NCBI GenBank assembly: GCA_963678705.1
Contig: OY783204.1
Span: 2,924,701 to 2,988,700, forward strand
DNA: 64,000 nucleotides
Source of the DNA: Panorpa germanica
Taxonomy: Eukaryota; Arthropoda; Insecta; Mecoptera; Panorpidae
Direction of reading: 5' to 3'
Shown here: positions 1 through 11,989 of the stretch, piece after piece
How the letters are laid out: each line of letters starts with the position of its first letter
Position numbering within the stretch: position 1 is the stretch's first letter
Position numbers and translations under genes: made by a program
Notes under the pieces: generated by a model
What the model was told of the DNA's origin: nothing
What the model saw: the letters and a program-made list of their open reading frames with translations, nothing else
Database searches by the model: none

Positions 1-3
1 TTT

Positions 4-492
4 TAGTACAGGCACCACATACTCTATCTGCGCGCCTGCAGCGCGCAGCGCCCCACAGTTTAGTTTTTTAGACGAAAAGCAAGCAACAACACAAGACGTA
101 GGACACGCCCTCATTAAAAGAGAAACATATACCATATAGTATACAGGAATAACTTTTTTAAGAACGTGTTTTGGCAAAATAGAATAAAATAGACGAACAG
201 CAAAGAATACCACACCACCAATCATCGTCCAGCTGCGGGAACAGGGCTACCACAATTGGACGTTAATATAAATTGTAAATGCCCTATCCAGCATCTGCAT
301 ACAGCAAGTGCTGGTTATGTCCAGCCAGGATAGAGGAGCTTATCCCTGGTTGGACACAAAATATAAATTTCAAGACTCTGACTAGAGAAGTAAATTCAAT
401 ATAAGCTATTATAAACGAGACAACGATCGGTCATAATTTGAGTATTGGCACCGTAAAAGTTACTTGCGCGCTTGCAGCGCGCAGCGCTGACG
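4..492 (+). repeat. 5' leader with two copies of a GC-rich ~50-bp repeat
   Basis: Positions 4-53 and 439-492 are imperfect direct copies about 435 bp apart. Both contain GGCACC followed by a self-complementary core of the form GCGCGC-YTGCA-GCGCGCAGCGC. The second copy ends 20 bp before the ATG at 513. Tandem 5' units are common in LINE promoters; a promoter or RNA-structure role is inference only. Confidence 0.5.
318..356 (+). other. Strong hairpin in the R2-like 5' leader
   Basis: TGTCCAGCCAGGATA (318-332) pairs with TATCCCTGGTTGGACA (341-356), giving a stem of about 15 pairs with one bulge and an 8-nt loop. A smaller CCAGCA/TGCTGG hairpin lies just upstream (288-314). R2 leaders often fold into HDV-like self-cleaving ribozymes, but I cannot trace the required double pseudoknot here and do not call one. 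Confidence 0.4.
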
Positions 493-512
493 TGGCTTTC
501 TAATTAACAATA

Positions 513-3500
513 ATGAGCCGTAGAAGACTACGGAGTTACAGTAGAAGCAGCAGCAGTGACGGAAGATCGCCCACCCCCAGCCGTGAAGATGACATCACAG
601 AACATCCACTGGAGGAAATAGCTGCAGCCACTGGGTTGAACAACCAGGGAGTGAGGAGGGGAAGATTCCTGTACTTGATGTTCCCGGTGCCGACGACATT
701 CCACTGCACAGAGGACAACTGCAGCAGCTCATTCGTCTTTAGCAAATCATGGACGGTGAACAAGATGGCCCTCACTCGTCATCAAAAAGAGCTCACGACA
801 CGCTGGTTCACCCCTTCGCCTGCCGGGATTGCTCTGAGACATTTCCATCTGCTCAAGAATTGAGAAATCATATCTCTGTGCACTCGCTCGAGCGCACAAG
901 ACAGGTGGTCAATGGCAATACCACTCTGCCTACTCCGGAAACTCAATCTGCAGCCAGAAGGAGGGAAAAGGAGAGATGGCGACCCCCCCCCCCCCTGAAT
1001 TCTACAATACTTGAAGAGATTGAAAATGAAGAAGAAAATATCAGAACACAAATTGAGGGTATCGTTCCTACACAACCAGATCGGAACACATCCCCCACCA
1101 ATCACGAACAAACTACAGCTATGGGTATCGTTCCAACACAACCTGATCGGAGCATATCCCCCACCAATCACGAAGAAGATACTGAAACTACAACTGAGGG
1201 TATCAATACAACACAACCTGATCGGAGTGCGTATTCTACTAGATATATCTACAATAGGCTACAAAGACTGGTTGATATCGCAAATTTACTACCAGGTTTG
1301 CCTGCATCCACCCAAGAATCGGATGAAACTCAACAAGACCTACCAGAACTGGATGGAATCTCGCAAATTACAACTTCGTGTCCTCCAACGTTTCCGATAC
1401 CTTCACAACAGTCCGACATTCCTGAGAATTCTACCAGCAACTCTCCAACGCTTCACACTATGTTTGGTTAGCAGCTGACGGACATTATAGATGCGCCAAA
1501 CCAGGAAGAAACGTGGCCAATATTTGAGAAACTGGTTCAAGAAATAACCGAAGAAGTCTCAAGAATTGTCAAACTACCAGAGTTAAAAGACAACACCTAT
1601 ACAGCCAATGTACCTAATGTAGGCAATCCTGCTGTGATACAGAGGCTGTATAAAAGAAACAGAAGAAGAGCGGTGCGTGCCATTATGAGAGATGTCGCAA
1701 GCAGATGCCCTATCGACTCTACAACCATAAGGAACCACTTCTCGGAATCTCTAAGAACAGTAGAACATCCCAACGACATTTATGAGGATAAGGAAGTGAA
1801 CAGGATTCCGGAACTAACTGACAAATTCTCCGAAGACGAAGTGTTGAAAAAGCTACGGCGCTTTGAAAACTCCGCTCCAGGGAGTGATAGGTTAACCTAT
1901 TCTCACTGGAGAGGAGCAGACAGAGGTTGCAAGATAGCTACGAAGATCCTCAATGCGTGCCTTCACTTCAAAAGGATACCAGCAGCATGGAAATCTTCCT
2001 TCACTATCCTCATTCACAAGAAAGGACCCACCCATGATATTGAAAATTGGAGGCCGATTGCCATCACCAGAACCATTTACAAACTATACACAGGTTGTCT
2101 GGCGGCCCGTTTAACACCATGGCTTATAAGGAATAACGTCCTAAGCCCGTGCCAGAAAGGATTCCTTCCACACGATGGGGTCTTTGAAAATAACTTCATC
2201 CTACAACAAAGAATATACGATGCCAGAACAAAGAAGAAGAACTTATGCATTGCCTGGCTGGACTTTGAAAATGCATTTGGGTCAATTCCACACGAAGCGA
2301 TCTACAAGGCTGTTCTGAATGCTGGAGCTGGTAAAGAATTTGGAGACATCGTGAGGGAGATGTACAGCCAAAACTTTACCACCATACGCACTGCAGACGG
2401 AACAGTCGAGAACATAGAAGTTGGAAGAGGGATTCGACAAGGTTGTCCGCTGAGTGGTATTCTCTTCAACCTTGCCATCGACCCAATCATCAGAGAAGTC
2501 CAAGGACCGGAAGTAGATGTTCACAATGCGCTGGCCTATGCAGATGACGTAGTGTTACTCTGAAGATCACCTGCCGAGATCCAGTTATACATCGATACTG
2601 TTTGCACTAGGGCAGCTAGGATAGGCCTTAAGATCCGGCCTACGAAATGCAAATGCTTCTGGATGCCAGCCAGTCGACAAGTTGCGTTAAGAGATGCTGA
2701 CATCCGCATCAATGAAGAGCCCATCTACTGCTTGAGGGAAGGGGAAATTCAGAAGTCTCTGGTAGCTCCAGTAGGCTTCAGGATTGTTCCGGATCTGAAA
2801 GAAATGGAAGAATTGATCAGCAAAGGGAAGAAGATCATGCGTTCTAATCTCGCACCGTGGCAGAGAGTGAACGCGCTGAAATCATTTCTATATCCGATGT
2901 TGAACTTTCCGATGCGGACAAACGCCTTCCGCAAGCAGGAATACAAAAAACTCGACGACTGTATGCGAGTGGAGATTAAAAGGATGCTATATCTACCAGA
3001 CAACGCGACGAACTTCTATATATATGGAGAAAGAAGATCTGGCTGCATCGGGATCCCGAATGCTGCTGTTGATAGTGACTTCTCGTTAATTGACAACGCC
3101 TTCAAGCTGTTGACATCAAGAAACGAGATAGTCAGGAAATCGGCAAGGCAGCAGCTGGAAAGCATCGTGCACACTCGGGTGAAGATGCTGCCAACTCCGC
3201 AACATCTGGCAGATTTTCTATCGGGGAAAGAAAGCGATGACCACATCAGCAGAGCGTCAACTCCCAGAAACTCCTGGTCATCAGCAAGGTCGGCATCGGA
3301 GCGACAAAAAAATGGGCCTTCGAGACGAATGGCGATGTCCTACTCCTAACAAAACACCACTTAGAAATGGGAGAGGACAATCGCCACCTAGTTTTGAAGA
3401 AACTAAGAGGAGAATACCGCAAGGAACAAGCCGGCGCACTGGTGAGTAAGCGGTCACAAGGGAAAGTTGCAGAGTGTGTCCGTCTTCACAAAGCGAGCCA

Positions 3501-4158
3501 TAATTTCATATCAAAGGGTGAATACACTAGCTTCGCTACCTGGAAGTTTATACACTCGGCTCGTCTGAATCTGCTGCCACTATACGGAACGGTGTGGCCA
3601 CGCATACAGAAAGATCAAGCAACTTGTCGAAGATGCGGAACTAGAAGAGAAACACTACCACACGTACTTAACCACTGCTTCACGTCGTACGGCAGAGAAT
3701 ACACTGCTAGACATGATGCAGTGTTTAACAGACTACGTGAAACTGCTGAAAGGAGATTTTGAATTATGAGTGAAAACCAAACCATCGGCACCTCGAACCT
3801 TAGACCTGATCTTGTCATGTATCATGGGGAAAGGTGTTTCATTGTTGACGTCACGATTCCTTTCGACAACAGAGTAACCGCATTCAATGAAGCCCGAAGA
3901 ATCAAAATTGAAAAATACGAAGGCATCCGCCAGGAACTACTCACTAGGTTTCAAGAAGTGGAGGTCATCCCCTTCGTGATCGGTACGTTAGGAAGCTGGA
4001 ACCCCAGAAACGACAGCTTTTTATCCTTAATTTGTTCGAAGAGTTTCGCTAACAAATTCAGAAAGCTGTCGATCGCTGATGTGATGCTAGCTTCCAGGAA
4101 CATATACGCCAGCCACGTTGGAGACAACAGAGTTGTTATAAACAACTCTGCTACATGA
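513..4158 (+). pseudogene. R2-like LINE polyprotein (zinc fingers, RT, RLE), broken
   Basis: ATG at 513. Two C2H2-type fingers lie at about 700-890 (CTEDNC...; CRDCSETF...HISVH). Reverse transcriptase runs about 1630-2560, with NWRPIAITRTIYKLY, RQGCPLSG and the catalytic YADD (AYADDVVLL, near 2540). Thumb and linker follow to about 3350. A CCHC knuckle (CRRCGTRRETLPHVLNHC) lies near 3630-3680, and the endonuclease core RPDLVMYH...FIVDVTIPF near 3790-3865. The copy is inactive: a frame change near 803, TAG at 1469, TGA at 2561, a frame change near 3250-3285 and TGA at 3760; every flanking segment still matches the family, so the lesions came after insertion. Domain order and motifs are seen directly; target-primed reverse transcription is family knowledge. 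Confidence 0.82.
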
Positions 4159-4440
4159 TCTTCTCTTCGTCAGTGTTACAGACGCTTTTAAGTGCAGTAA
4201 TAGTGATGTGCGTGTGTGGTTTGTTTTTTCAAAACTTTGACAAACTTTTTATGAACATTTATATGTGATTTATTAATATTACTTGACTTTTTACAAACTT
4301 TTTAGAATAAGATTTATTTATCTTTGTTATATTATACTTGTTAATTTTAAGTTATTAGCTTTAATTGTCCTGTAAATTTAAATGTACTTTTTATATCTTG
4401 AATACATGTATTATTAATAAAAGAAAATTCAAAATTTCAA

Positions 4441-6569
4441 AATTTTAATTGGAGGCACGGGGGCAGTATTTGCCCAGAGTAAAAATAGTGCTAGAAAGTT
4501 TGTATATAGGCTAACCTTGGTAACTTATTTCCGAATCGAAAAAAAATCCCAAATTTTGAAAAAAAGTTGGTGAAATAACGCATAAATTGAAAATATTTTT
4601 TATTTTGATAAAAAAAATATATTTTTTTAGTCAATTTATATGAAAAACTAGCTTTTATCCCGTCCCAAAGCGACGTTTGTTTAGTGTATATCATTTGAAT
4701 TTAATAAAGCAATTTGTAATTTCATTTCAAATTTGTCATAATAAAATTAGAAAAGCATGGTCGCTCTTTTTGAGATATCATACTCGTACATCATATAGAT
4801 AAAAAAAAATTAAAATTAAAATTCTGCATTTAATTAATCTTATAATATTTTCAATCTACTACTTTAAAATCGCTTGTTGCAACAATTATTCTGCAAGATT
4901 TACATATTATAACCTACCATAAAATTATAGTTTTATAATTATTTTATATGTTTCATAATTAAATTTAAATATTTTTGTGAAATATATATATTTGTATATA
5001 TCGTCTTCATTATTCATACATTTATATATATAATGAAAATTATTCCTTCATTGACCAGTAAACAGTATTCTTTTTATTTTCATGTTGTTGTCATATTTGT
5101 TGTTTCCTCATAAATGTAAAGCCATTAAAACACTATCGTTACTATCACATCTCATGCGATAGTAGTATCATGTTTTGGCGGTGTGTTAACCCACTATCAT
5201 TTCAGGTTGAGCTTTTAAATAGTAGTTCTGAATTATTACCCACCTAAAAGAAGCATCCATTATAAAATTATAAAGAAAATATATTGAATTAAAAAAAAAG
5301 TGCACTTACAGTTTGTACATGTGATGAACACCACTATTATCTGCTTCTTTCAATTGATTATCAAAATAATAGATAATGAATTGCCCGTAAGTCGTGTAAG
5401 TGTTGAATTTCATAAATCTTATTGTTCAACTAAAATAAATATATTTATTTTATTATAATTCGATGTACTTCTTATTGTCACGGCCCTTTTTTTGCTCTGT
5501 AAATTACAATAACATTAATTTACATCAAACTTGCAAGAACGTCTTAAACAACATGAACAATATATCGTAATTTTTTTTATAAAAAAATAATACAGTATAG
5601 TAATAATATTTGTAGTAGTTATTTCACAAAAGTTATGTTTTGCAACATCAAAAGCATTAATTAATTTGATTAAAAATCTATTTAAAAAGTATAATACTTT
5701 TTAGAATGTTATGTTATTTTAGGGAACTGTAGCATAACGACATAATTGCTTGACAAAGGTATTTTAGGTTACTTTTAAACGTATTTCAAACAAATGATTC
5801 TTCCATAATGGTAGGTCTGTACTCATTTTACACAATTCTTGGTTGCAAATACCTAAAAGTTGATTTGTACAATATAATAACTTATTAGAATTATTTAGTT
5901 TATTATTTAATATAAATTATTTGTAATAATAATGTAAGAAAGCGTAATTTATAATTTAAAATGGAAATATTCTTTTTGGTTAATTTATCTGCAAACGTTG
6001 TAACAAAAATGCTGATCAGGTATTAAACTTTACTCTACAATAAAGAAAATGTATAACGATTAACGTTTTGTAAATAAAAGAGTATTTTTCTAAACGTTAT
6101 CAAATAAATCATGCGACAACACCAGCGAGCAGGTAAAGAATATGAAACAAATTTTTAAAATATATTATTCATATGAATTTAATATAGCATGCATGTAGAA
6201 TGCACTTATTGAAAAGTTATTGCATTATGAATATTACTGAATTTTGATAACCTGAAAACAATTAAAATGCCAATAACATATAATATAATATATATAACAC
6301 TTACATCTAAAAGTAAATAATAAAGTAGTAGATAAGAACTTAAATAATAAATCTCAATTATACCTATCTAAAAGCAATTAAATGATAGTCTCACTCTCCC
6401 GAACAGAGTATTTGTTTAACAAATAAATGCTAAAAGAAAAATACGTAAAGAGAATCTAAAATTTAAGAACACTACTATTTGACTTGAACATGATGAAATA
6501 TAATATTATTATTTATAAAACACGAATAGCAGATGAAATAGCAAAAGGTAAATAATTTCGAATAATTTG
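4441..6569. other. AT-rich spacer, nothing recognised
   Basis: About 2.1 kb of A/T-rich sequence with simple A and T runs and no reading frame that resembles a known protein. It presumably contains the 3' end of Helitron C near its right edge, but I could not find the expected CTRR terminus with its hairpin. Confidence 0.6.
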
Positions 6570-6899
6570 GAGGTATCTATTTTAATAGAAGTACATTTTT
6601 ATAAACCACATTAGATGTAAATATATCTTTCTTTGATTTAGCAACAGAAGTTAATGTTTTCAATTTTTAAATTATTGGATGATTTAACTCTTGAAAACGC
6701 GTCATATAATTGGCCATGGGTAAAAACTGGTTCCCGTAATAAAACACCAACTTTTTCAAAAGTTTGGCCTTGTGATTTATTTATTGTCATAGCAAATGCT
6801 AATCGACAAGAAACTGAACTCTTTTAAGAATAAATGGAAGATTTATATCAGAAGGAGCTAAAACTATTTTAGGAATAAGAGCGCGATCACCAGTGTGAC
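6570..6899 (-). pseudogene. Helitron C helicase, C-terminal piece
   Basis: The minus-strand translation reads GDRALIPKIVLAPSDINLPF, then [17 protein letters not shown] and [12 protein letters not shown], matching motifs V/VI of Pif1-type Helitron helicases (compare LIPRIPMIPTDLPF and [18 protein letters not shown] in Helitron A). Frames change at least twice, so the piece is inactive. It continues the piece at 11351-11398 across the LINE. Confidence 0.78.
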
Positions 6900-7104
6900 C
6901 CATTCATTGTTGGATAGTCAAAGTGTTCAGTTCAGTTTATAAAGTCATTCTTCATATTTAATATAACATCAATTGTATTATTTATAAGTTGATAGTTATA
7001 GTGCCAGTAACATTGATGTAATATGAATATTCTTCTTTCTACACGGATTTCGTTTGAAATAAATAAATATTAGAGGTAGCGACAAGACTCCTCCCAAGGG
7101 GAGG

Positions 7105-8535
7105 ATGATGCGTTCCCCGCCTACTACGCGTACCAACCAGCAGCATTCTGGCCCAGTTCAAAGATGCATAGAACCAGAAATAAATATAGAAAATATAGAA
7201 AATGCAGAGGCAAAAAAATGGCAACTAGCATGGGAAGAAGAGAGGAAACAAAGATCCATACTTGAGGAAACTGTGAAAGAATTAAAGCAGCAAGTAAGGG
7301 AACTACAAGATATAGCTCAAGGAATTAAACCATCGCACAAGGCTGGAAATAATTCAGTGAGAAATGAAGAAGTTGAACAATATGGAACAGATGAAGATGA
7401 AGTAATTCGGGAGACCGACTAGATCTTCAAGAGAAAATCAAAGAAGCGAAAAGCAATCGCATCACCAGACGACATCACACCAGAAAAAGAGGTAAACTCA
7501 AGAAAATTAGAGGACGTAAACAAAACTGAAAATACCCAACAAAAACAAAATAATAGTAACCGTCCTCCACCTATAAATGTAGCGGGGGTAGAGGAGTACA
7601 AAACATTGTTTCAGATAATAAAAAGAAGTACAGAACAAGAATGCAAAGTCACTTCTTTAAGCAACAATGCCTGGAAGATAAATACCCCTGACCATAATGC
7701 GTACAGAGCATTAGCCGCCCAACTAAATGATAAGAAACTTCAATGGCATACTTATGAGGATAAAAACGAAAGAACAATTAAAGTCATGGCTAAAGGGCTG
7801 CATCCATCATGCGACAAAAATGATATCATTGAAAATCTTAAAGGGAAAGGATTAAAAGTGCTGGATGCAATCAACATAATCAAAAAAGAAATAAACGAGA
7901 AACGAGAGACTACGAAGCGGGGACTACCGCTATTTATGCTAACTTTTGACAATAAGGAGAGTATAGACAAAATATATGAAATAAGAAACATACTAAATAT
8001 AGTAGTAAAAATAGAACCGCTTCGGAAAAACACACGTTTAATACCACAATGCAAGAGGTGTCAGGAGTTTAATCACACTCAAAGCTACTGCAATAAAGAT
8101 CCACGATGTGTGAGATGTGCTGGAAAACACAATACCATATCTTGTACAGTAAGTAGAAAGACGACTCCCATATGCATCAACTGTAAAGGAGATCATCCAG
8201 CTAGCTACAGAGGGTGTGTAGTAGCCATGGAACTTCAAAACAGAAGGGACAATATTACAAAGCAGAAGAAGCAAGTACAAGTACAACGAAGGTATACACA
8301 GGAAAAGGAGATTCAACCTGCAAATATACAAGCAAGTAGCGCAAGCAGCGAAGCGCCTAAAACATACAGCCAGATTGCCAGCGGTAGAGAAGAAAAAAGA
8401 ACAATAGAAGGAATGCTAAATCAAATTCTTAACAATATGAACGAGCAGCAAAATGTAAACAAACAAATCTTTGAGAAAATACAAAAACTAAAAACTGGTT
8501 TGATAACAATGCGACAAAGAAACAGAAATGAATAA
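7105..8535 (+). pseudogene. Jockey ORF1, Gag-like nucleic-acid-binding protein
   Basis: ATG at 7105, about 476 codons in one frame, interrupted by a single TAG at 7420-7422. The N-terminal part holds an acidic coiled-coil-like stretch (EEERKQRSILEETVKELKQQ, about 7230-7290). The middle is a PRE_C2HC-type domain (VMAKGLHPSCDKNDI onward, about 7785-8040). Zinc knuckles of CCHC type follow (CKRCQEFNHTQSYC, then CVRCAGKHNTISC and CINCKGDHPASYRGC, 8050-8215). The tail is basic and glutamine-rich. In this family the protein coats the element RNA. The stop codon overlaps the ORF2 start (ATGAATAA, 8528-8535), a typical coupled arrangement. Confidence 0.85.
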
Positions 8536-11180
8536 CGTAATTACAATAGCTGCCTGGAATGCCAACGGATTGCAAGGACGCATTCACGAATTAGAACTAT
8601 TTATGCATCTTAAAAAAGTTGATATATGCCTTGTGTCCGAAACACATTTCACACGGGAGTCGTATATCAAGATCAATAATTATCGCATTTACAAATCAAA
8701 TCATCCAGCAAATAAAGTGAGGGGAGGAACAGCTATAATTATTCACGAAAGAGTAAAACACAATGCAGAAGTAAACATTGAAATAGAAGAAATGCAAGTT
8801 ACAACAATTTCAATGAAAATACAAAACCAAGCATTCAAAATTGCAGCCATATATTGTCCACCACGATATAATCTTAAAAAACAAGACTATTTAAATCTCT
8901 TTAAAACTCTAGGCAACAAATTTATCATTGTATGAGATCTCAACGCCAAAAACACTTTCTGGGGCTCTCGCTTAACCACGGCCAAAGGAAAGGAGCTCTA
9001 TCAGGCAGGTTGCGATTATAAGTGTGAGTTCCTATCCACGGTAATGCCAACGTACTGGCCAACAGATAATGAAAAAATTCCAGATCTCATTGATTTCTAT
9101 ATAACAAAAGGGCTCTCAAGAAACTACATGCACATAGGTAGTGATGAAACAATATCATCGGATCACACATCGATCATACTCACCATTAGTAGTTCAATAA
9201 TAATGAGAAGTACTCCACCAAGTCTCATTAACCATAAAACAGACTGGGAAGGATACCGTAAAGATCTCGAACAAGATATAAATTTACAAATACCGCTGAA
9301 AACACCTAAAGAACTGGAAGACGATGTTGACATTTTAGTAAAAGCAATTCAAAATGCGGCATGGCGAAATTCTCCAAAAATAAAAGTAAAAGAAAATTTT
9401 AATATCAATTTTCCAAAAGAGGTTAGAGAACTTGTCAACAAAAAAAGAAAAGCTAGAAAGAAATGACAAATTACTAGAGCACCCCAGGACAAAACCATTC
9501 TAAATACATTAGCTAATAGTTTAAAAGAACTGCTGAAAGAAATCAAGAATGATAACTTTGCTTGGTACCTGAGAAAGCTCTCTGCAGACAAGGAAACGGA
9601 CTACTCATTATGGAAAGCAGCGAAAGCATTGAAGAGGCCGAAAAACCAGAACCCACCCATCAAAACTGAAGACGGATCATGGATGGTCAACAACAAGCAA
9701 AAAGCAGACCTATTCGCTGAATATTTAGAGAAAACATTTAAGCCATATCCTCGACAGACTACCGAAGAAGACATCGCTTGCACTGCAAAAAAAGACAACC
9801 TCAAAATTCTTCCAGTAACTCTCAAAGAACTAAAACACATAATTAAGACCGATTTGAATGCCAAAAAAGCCCCGGGATTTGACCTTATAACAGGTAAGGT
9901 AATTAAAGAATTACCGGATATAGCACTGAGAAAACTCCTACATCATTTTAATGCAGCTATCAGACTACTATACGTCCCTAGCCAATGGAAAGTAGCTGAA
10001 GTGATAATGTTACTTAAACCAGGTAAACCACCAAATGAAGTCACGAGCTACCGGCCAATTTCACTACTGCCAGTTATTTCTAAAATATTTGAAAAACTAC
10101 TCCTGAAAAGGTTGAAGCCAATAATATATGAAAGAAGGCTAATTCCTGATCATCAATTCGGATTTAGAAATAAACACACGACAATAGAACAGGTTCATCG
10201 AATAACTAATATCATCGAAAAAGCACTTGAAACGCAACAAATATGTTCCAGCGTCTTTCTGGATGTGGCACAGGCGTTTGATAAAGTATGGCACCAAGGA
10301 CTAGAACACAAATTGCAAAAGGATTTACCTGTTGAATGGTACCTCATTCTCAAATCCTATCTAAAAGGTAGACATTTTAGAGTTAAAATAGAAGATGAGT
10401 ACTCTGAGATGAAGCAAATAAAAGCAGGAGTGCCCCAGGGTAGCGTCCTTGGATAGCTATCTACCAAGCTATCTTCGCAGCTACCTTCTAATAGCTACCT
10501 TCGCAGATGACACTGCAATAATGGTTACTGGGAAGAAAGAAGAAGAAGTGAATAGTAAACTGCAGCAATCGCTTAATGAGGTTTATAAGTGGACAAAGAA
10601 ATGGCGAATTAAGCTGAACGAAGCCAAATCAACGCACATAAATTTTACAAACAGGAAAACTATTCCTTTTGCAGTTACCCTCAACTCTCAAACAATACCT
10701 TACTCCAACACAGCGAAATACCTAGGTATGACACTAGATGCGAAGCTCAAGTGGAAGGAGCATGTCAAAATGAAAAGTGAGCAGATAAATATTAAACTCA
10801 GAAAAATGCATTGGTTAATGGGAAGGCACTCACAGCTGACCGTGCATAACAAGCTGGTATTATACAACCAAATACTGAAACCCATTTGGACCTATGGTAT
10901 ACAACTGTGGGGTTGTACCAAGAAAACCAATTTGAAGAAAATACAAACGATTCAAAATAAAGTACTGCGTAGTATTACAGATGCGCCATGGTACATCAGA
11001 AATGAAAATCTACATCGTGACTTAAAGATGCCCACCGTAGACGATGAAATCAAGAAGGCAGCGAGTAGACAATTGCTACGTCTACAAAACCACCACAACA
11101 ATGAAATATTGCAGTTACTCGATACGAGAACAGATCTGCGTAGACTGAAGAGGACCAAGCCTCAAGACCTGACCCTGTGA
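8528..11180 (+). pseudogene. Jockey ORF2, AP endonuclease and reverse transcriptase
   Basis: ATG at 8528. The endonuclease domain spans about 8540-9210 (AAWNANGL, SETHF, DLNAKNTFWGS, SDHTSI). Reverse transcriptase follows at about 9780-10700 (KKAPGFDLI, SYRPISLLPVISKIFEKLL, FRNKHTTIEQV, FLDVAQAFDKVWH, GVPQGSVLG, FADDTAI). The C-terminal region (DAPWYIRNENLHRDLKMPTV) is typical of Jockey and carries no RNase H. Lesions: TGA at 8933 where a glycine codon (GGA) is expected in FIIxGDLNA; TGA at 9464 where TGG is likely; and a deletion with frame change just after 10450 that removes residues between GSVLG and FADD. The protein nicked target DNA and copied the RNA; this copy cannot. Confidence 0.85.
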
Positions 11181-11350
11181 TATCTACCACTGTACCACAC
11201 AATAAGAAGTGTGTAATATAAATCTTTCGGAACTAGTCAGTGGATTGGATCTGGAATACGTATTGTACTTATTATATATAAAAATTGCTAGATAAGCAAA
11301 TTTGCTTAGTTGTAATTACCTTGTAAATAAAAAAAAAAAAAATAAAAAAT

Positions 11351-11398
11351 CAGTGTGACTTCCAGTAATTATTTCTGCATCTATTACATTTGTATATA
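11351..11398 (-). pseudogene. Helitron C helicase, 48-bp bridge piece
   Basis: The minus strand reads LYTNVIDAEIITGSHT, matching MNNVIEATIIKGKYKG of Helitron A. It lies between the LINE and the mariner and links the two flanking helicase pieces. Confidence 0.7.
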
Positions 11399-11989
11399 GC
11401 ACATTGGCTGAAAAGTCCCGGGCCTAACACATAGATGGCGCTAGTTTTATTGCAGTCACCTTTTTTTCAGTTAATGCTAACCTTCAAAAGACAGCTGTTC
11501 AAATTTCATGATATTCTATTCAGTAGTTTGTGAGTTATTGTGCTAAGAGTGACGCTACTTTTGTTATTTTCAAAACAATGGATCAAAAACAATTTCGTGT
11601 TTTAATTTTACACTGCTTCTTGATGGGAAAAAATACCGTTCAAGCGAAGCAATGGTTTGAAAAGTGTTATGGGGACTCCGCTCCATCAGAAACAACAATA
11701 AAACGTTGATTTGCTGACTTCAAACGTGGTCGTAGAGACCGCATACGGCAAAGAAAAAAAATTTGTTTCATCAAGACAACGCACCGTGTCACAAGTCAAT
11801 TAAAACAATGGCAAAACTACATGAATTGAACTTAGAATTGCTCCCACATCCACCGTATTCGCCAAAATTGGCTCCCAGCGACTACTGCCTGTTAGAGCGG
11901 CGCTGGAATGATTGCGTTGCTCTTGATGGAGATTACGTTGATGAATAAAGCTAATTCTGAACCAAAAAAACTGTGTTTTCTTTGTTATG
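11399..11989 (+). mobile_element. mariner transposon, internally deleted
   Basis: The left end reads GCACATTGGCTGAAAAGTCC, a mariner-type terminus. The transposase starts at ATG 11578 (MDQKQFRVLILHCFLMGKN, helix-turn-helix region), meets TGA at 11707 where tryptophan is expected, then jumps by deletion near 11760 to the second catalytic block HQDNAPCHKS and the third block HPPYSPKLAPSDY. A second deletion follows, then the C-terminal RWNDCVALDGDYVDE and a stop at 11946. The first catalytic aspartate region is absent, so it is dead. The right terminal repeat is missing or unrecognisable. Flanks rejoin the Helitron C reading through a TA repeat, as expected for TA-targeting mariners. Confidence 0.8.

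Larger units (their letters stand above)
1..4440 (+). mobile_element. R2-superclade LINE (restriction-like endonuclease type), degenerate
   Basis: Non-LTR retrotransposon with one long open reading frame on the plus strand, a GC-rich 5' leader and an AT-rich 3' tail with AATAAA near 4414. The order zinc fingers, reverse transcriptase, CCHC knuckle, PD-(D/E)xK-type endonuclease is that of the R2/R4/NeSL/Hero superclade, which uses a C-terminal restriction-like endonuclease rather than an AP endonuclease. The 5' end may lie outside the window; the 3' end is placed where the simple A/T run stops (about 4440) and is not confirmed by a target-site duplication. I do not see the 28S rDNA target of classical R2 beside it, so it is either a non-site-specific relative or a dispersed copy. 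Which clade within the superclade cannot be settled by eye. Confidence 0.8.
6900..11350 (+). mobile_element. Jockey-clade LINE, full length, inactive
   Basis: A 4451-bp element flanked by the 9-bp target duplication CAGTGTGAC (6891-6899 and 11351-11359). It has a leader of about 200 bp, ORF1 (Gag-like), ORF2 (endonuclease plus reverse transcriptase, no RNase H), a short 3' UTR and an A-rich tail from about 11329. The overlap of ORF1 and ORF2 and the lack of RNase H fit Jockey. The intact leader suggests a full-length insertion. It sits in the helicase reading of Helitron C and is therefore younger than that element. Four coding lesions show it is dead. Confidence 0.88.

Noticed and set aside
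318-356. HDV-like or hammerhead ribozyme in the R2-like leader
   Set aside because: A strong hairpin is present, but neither the nested double pseudoknot nor the CTGATGA/GAAA hammerhead core can be traced.
4441-4475. Resemblance of the R2-like 3' flank to U4 or U4atac snRNA (GGCAGTAT core)
   Set aside because: Only about a dozen bases agree and the rest of an snRNA is absent. Reported only as a possible target remnant.
4491-6560. Short frames in the AT-rich spacer
   Set aside because: None is long or resembles a protein; composition alone explains them.
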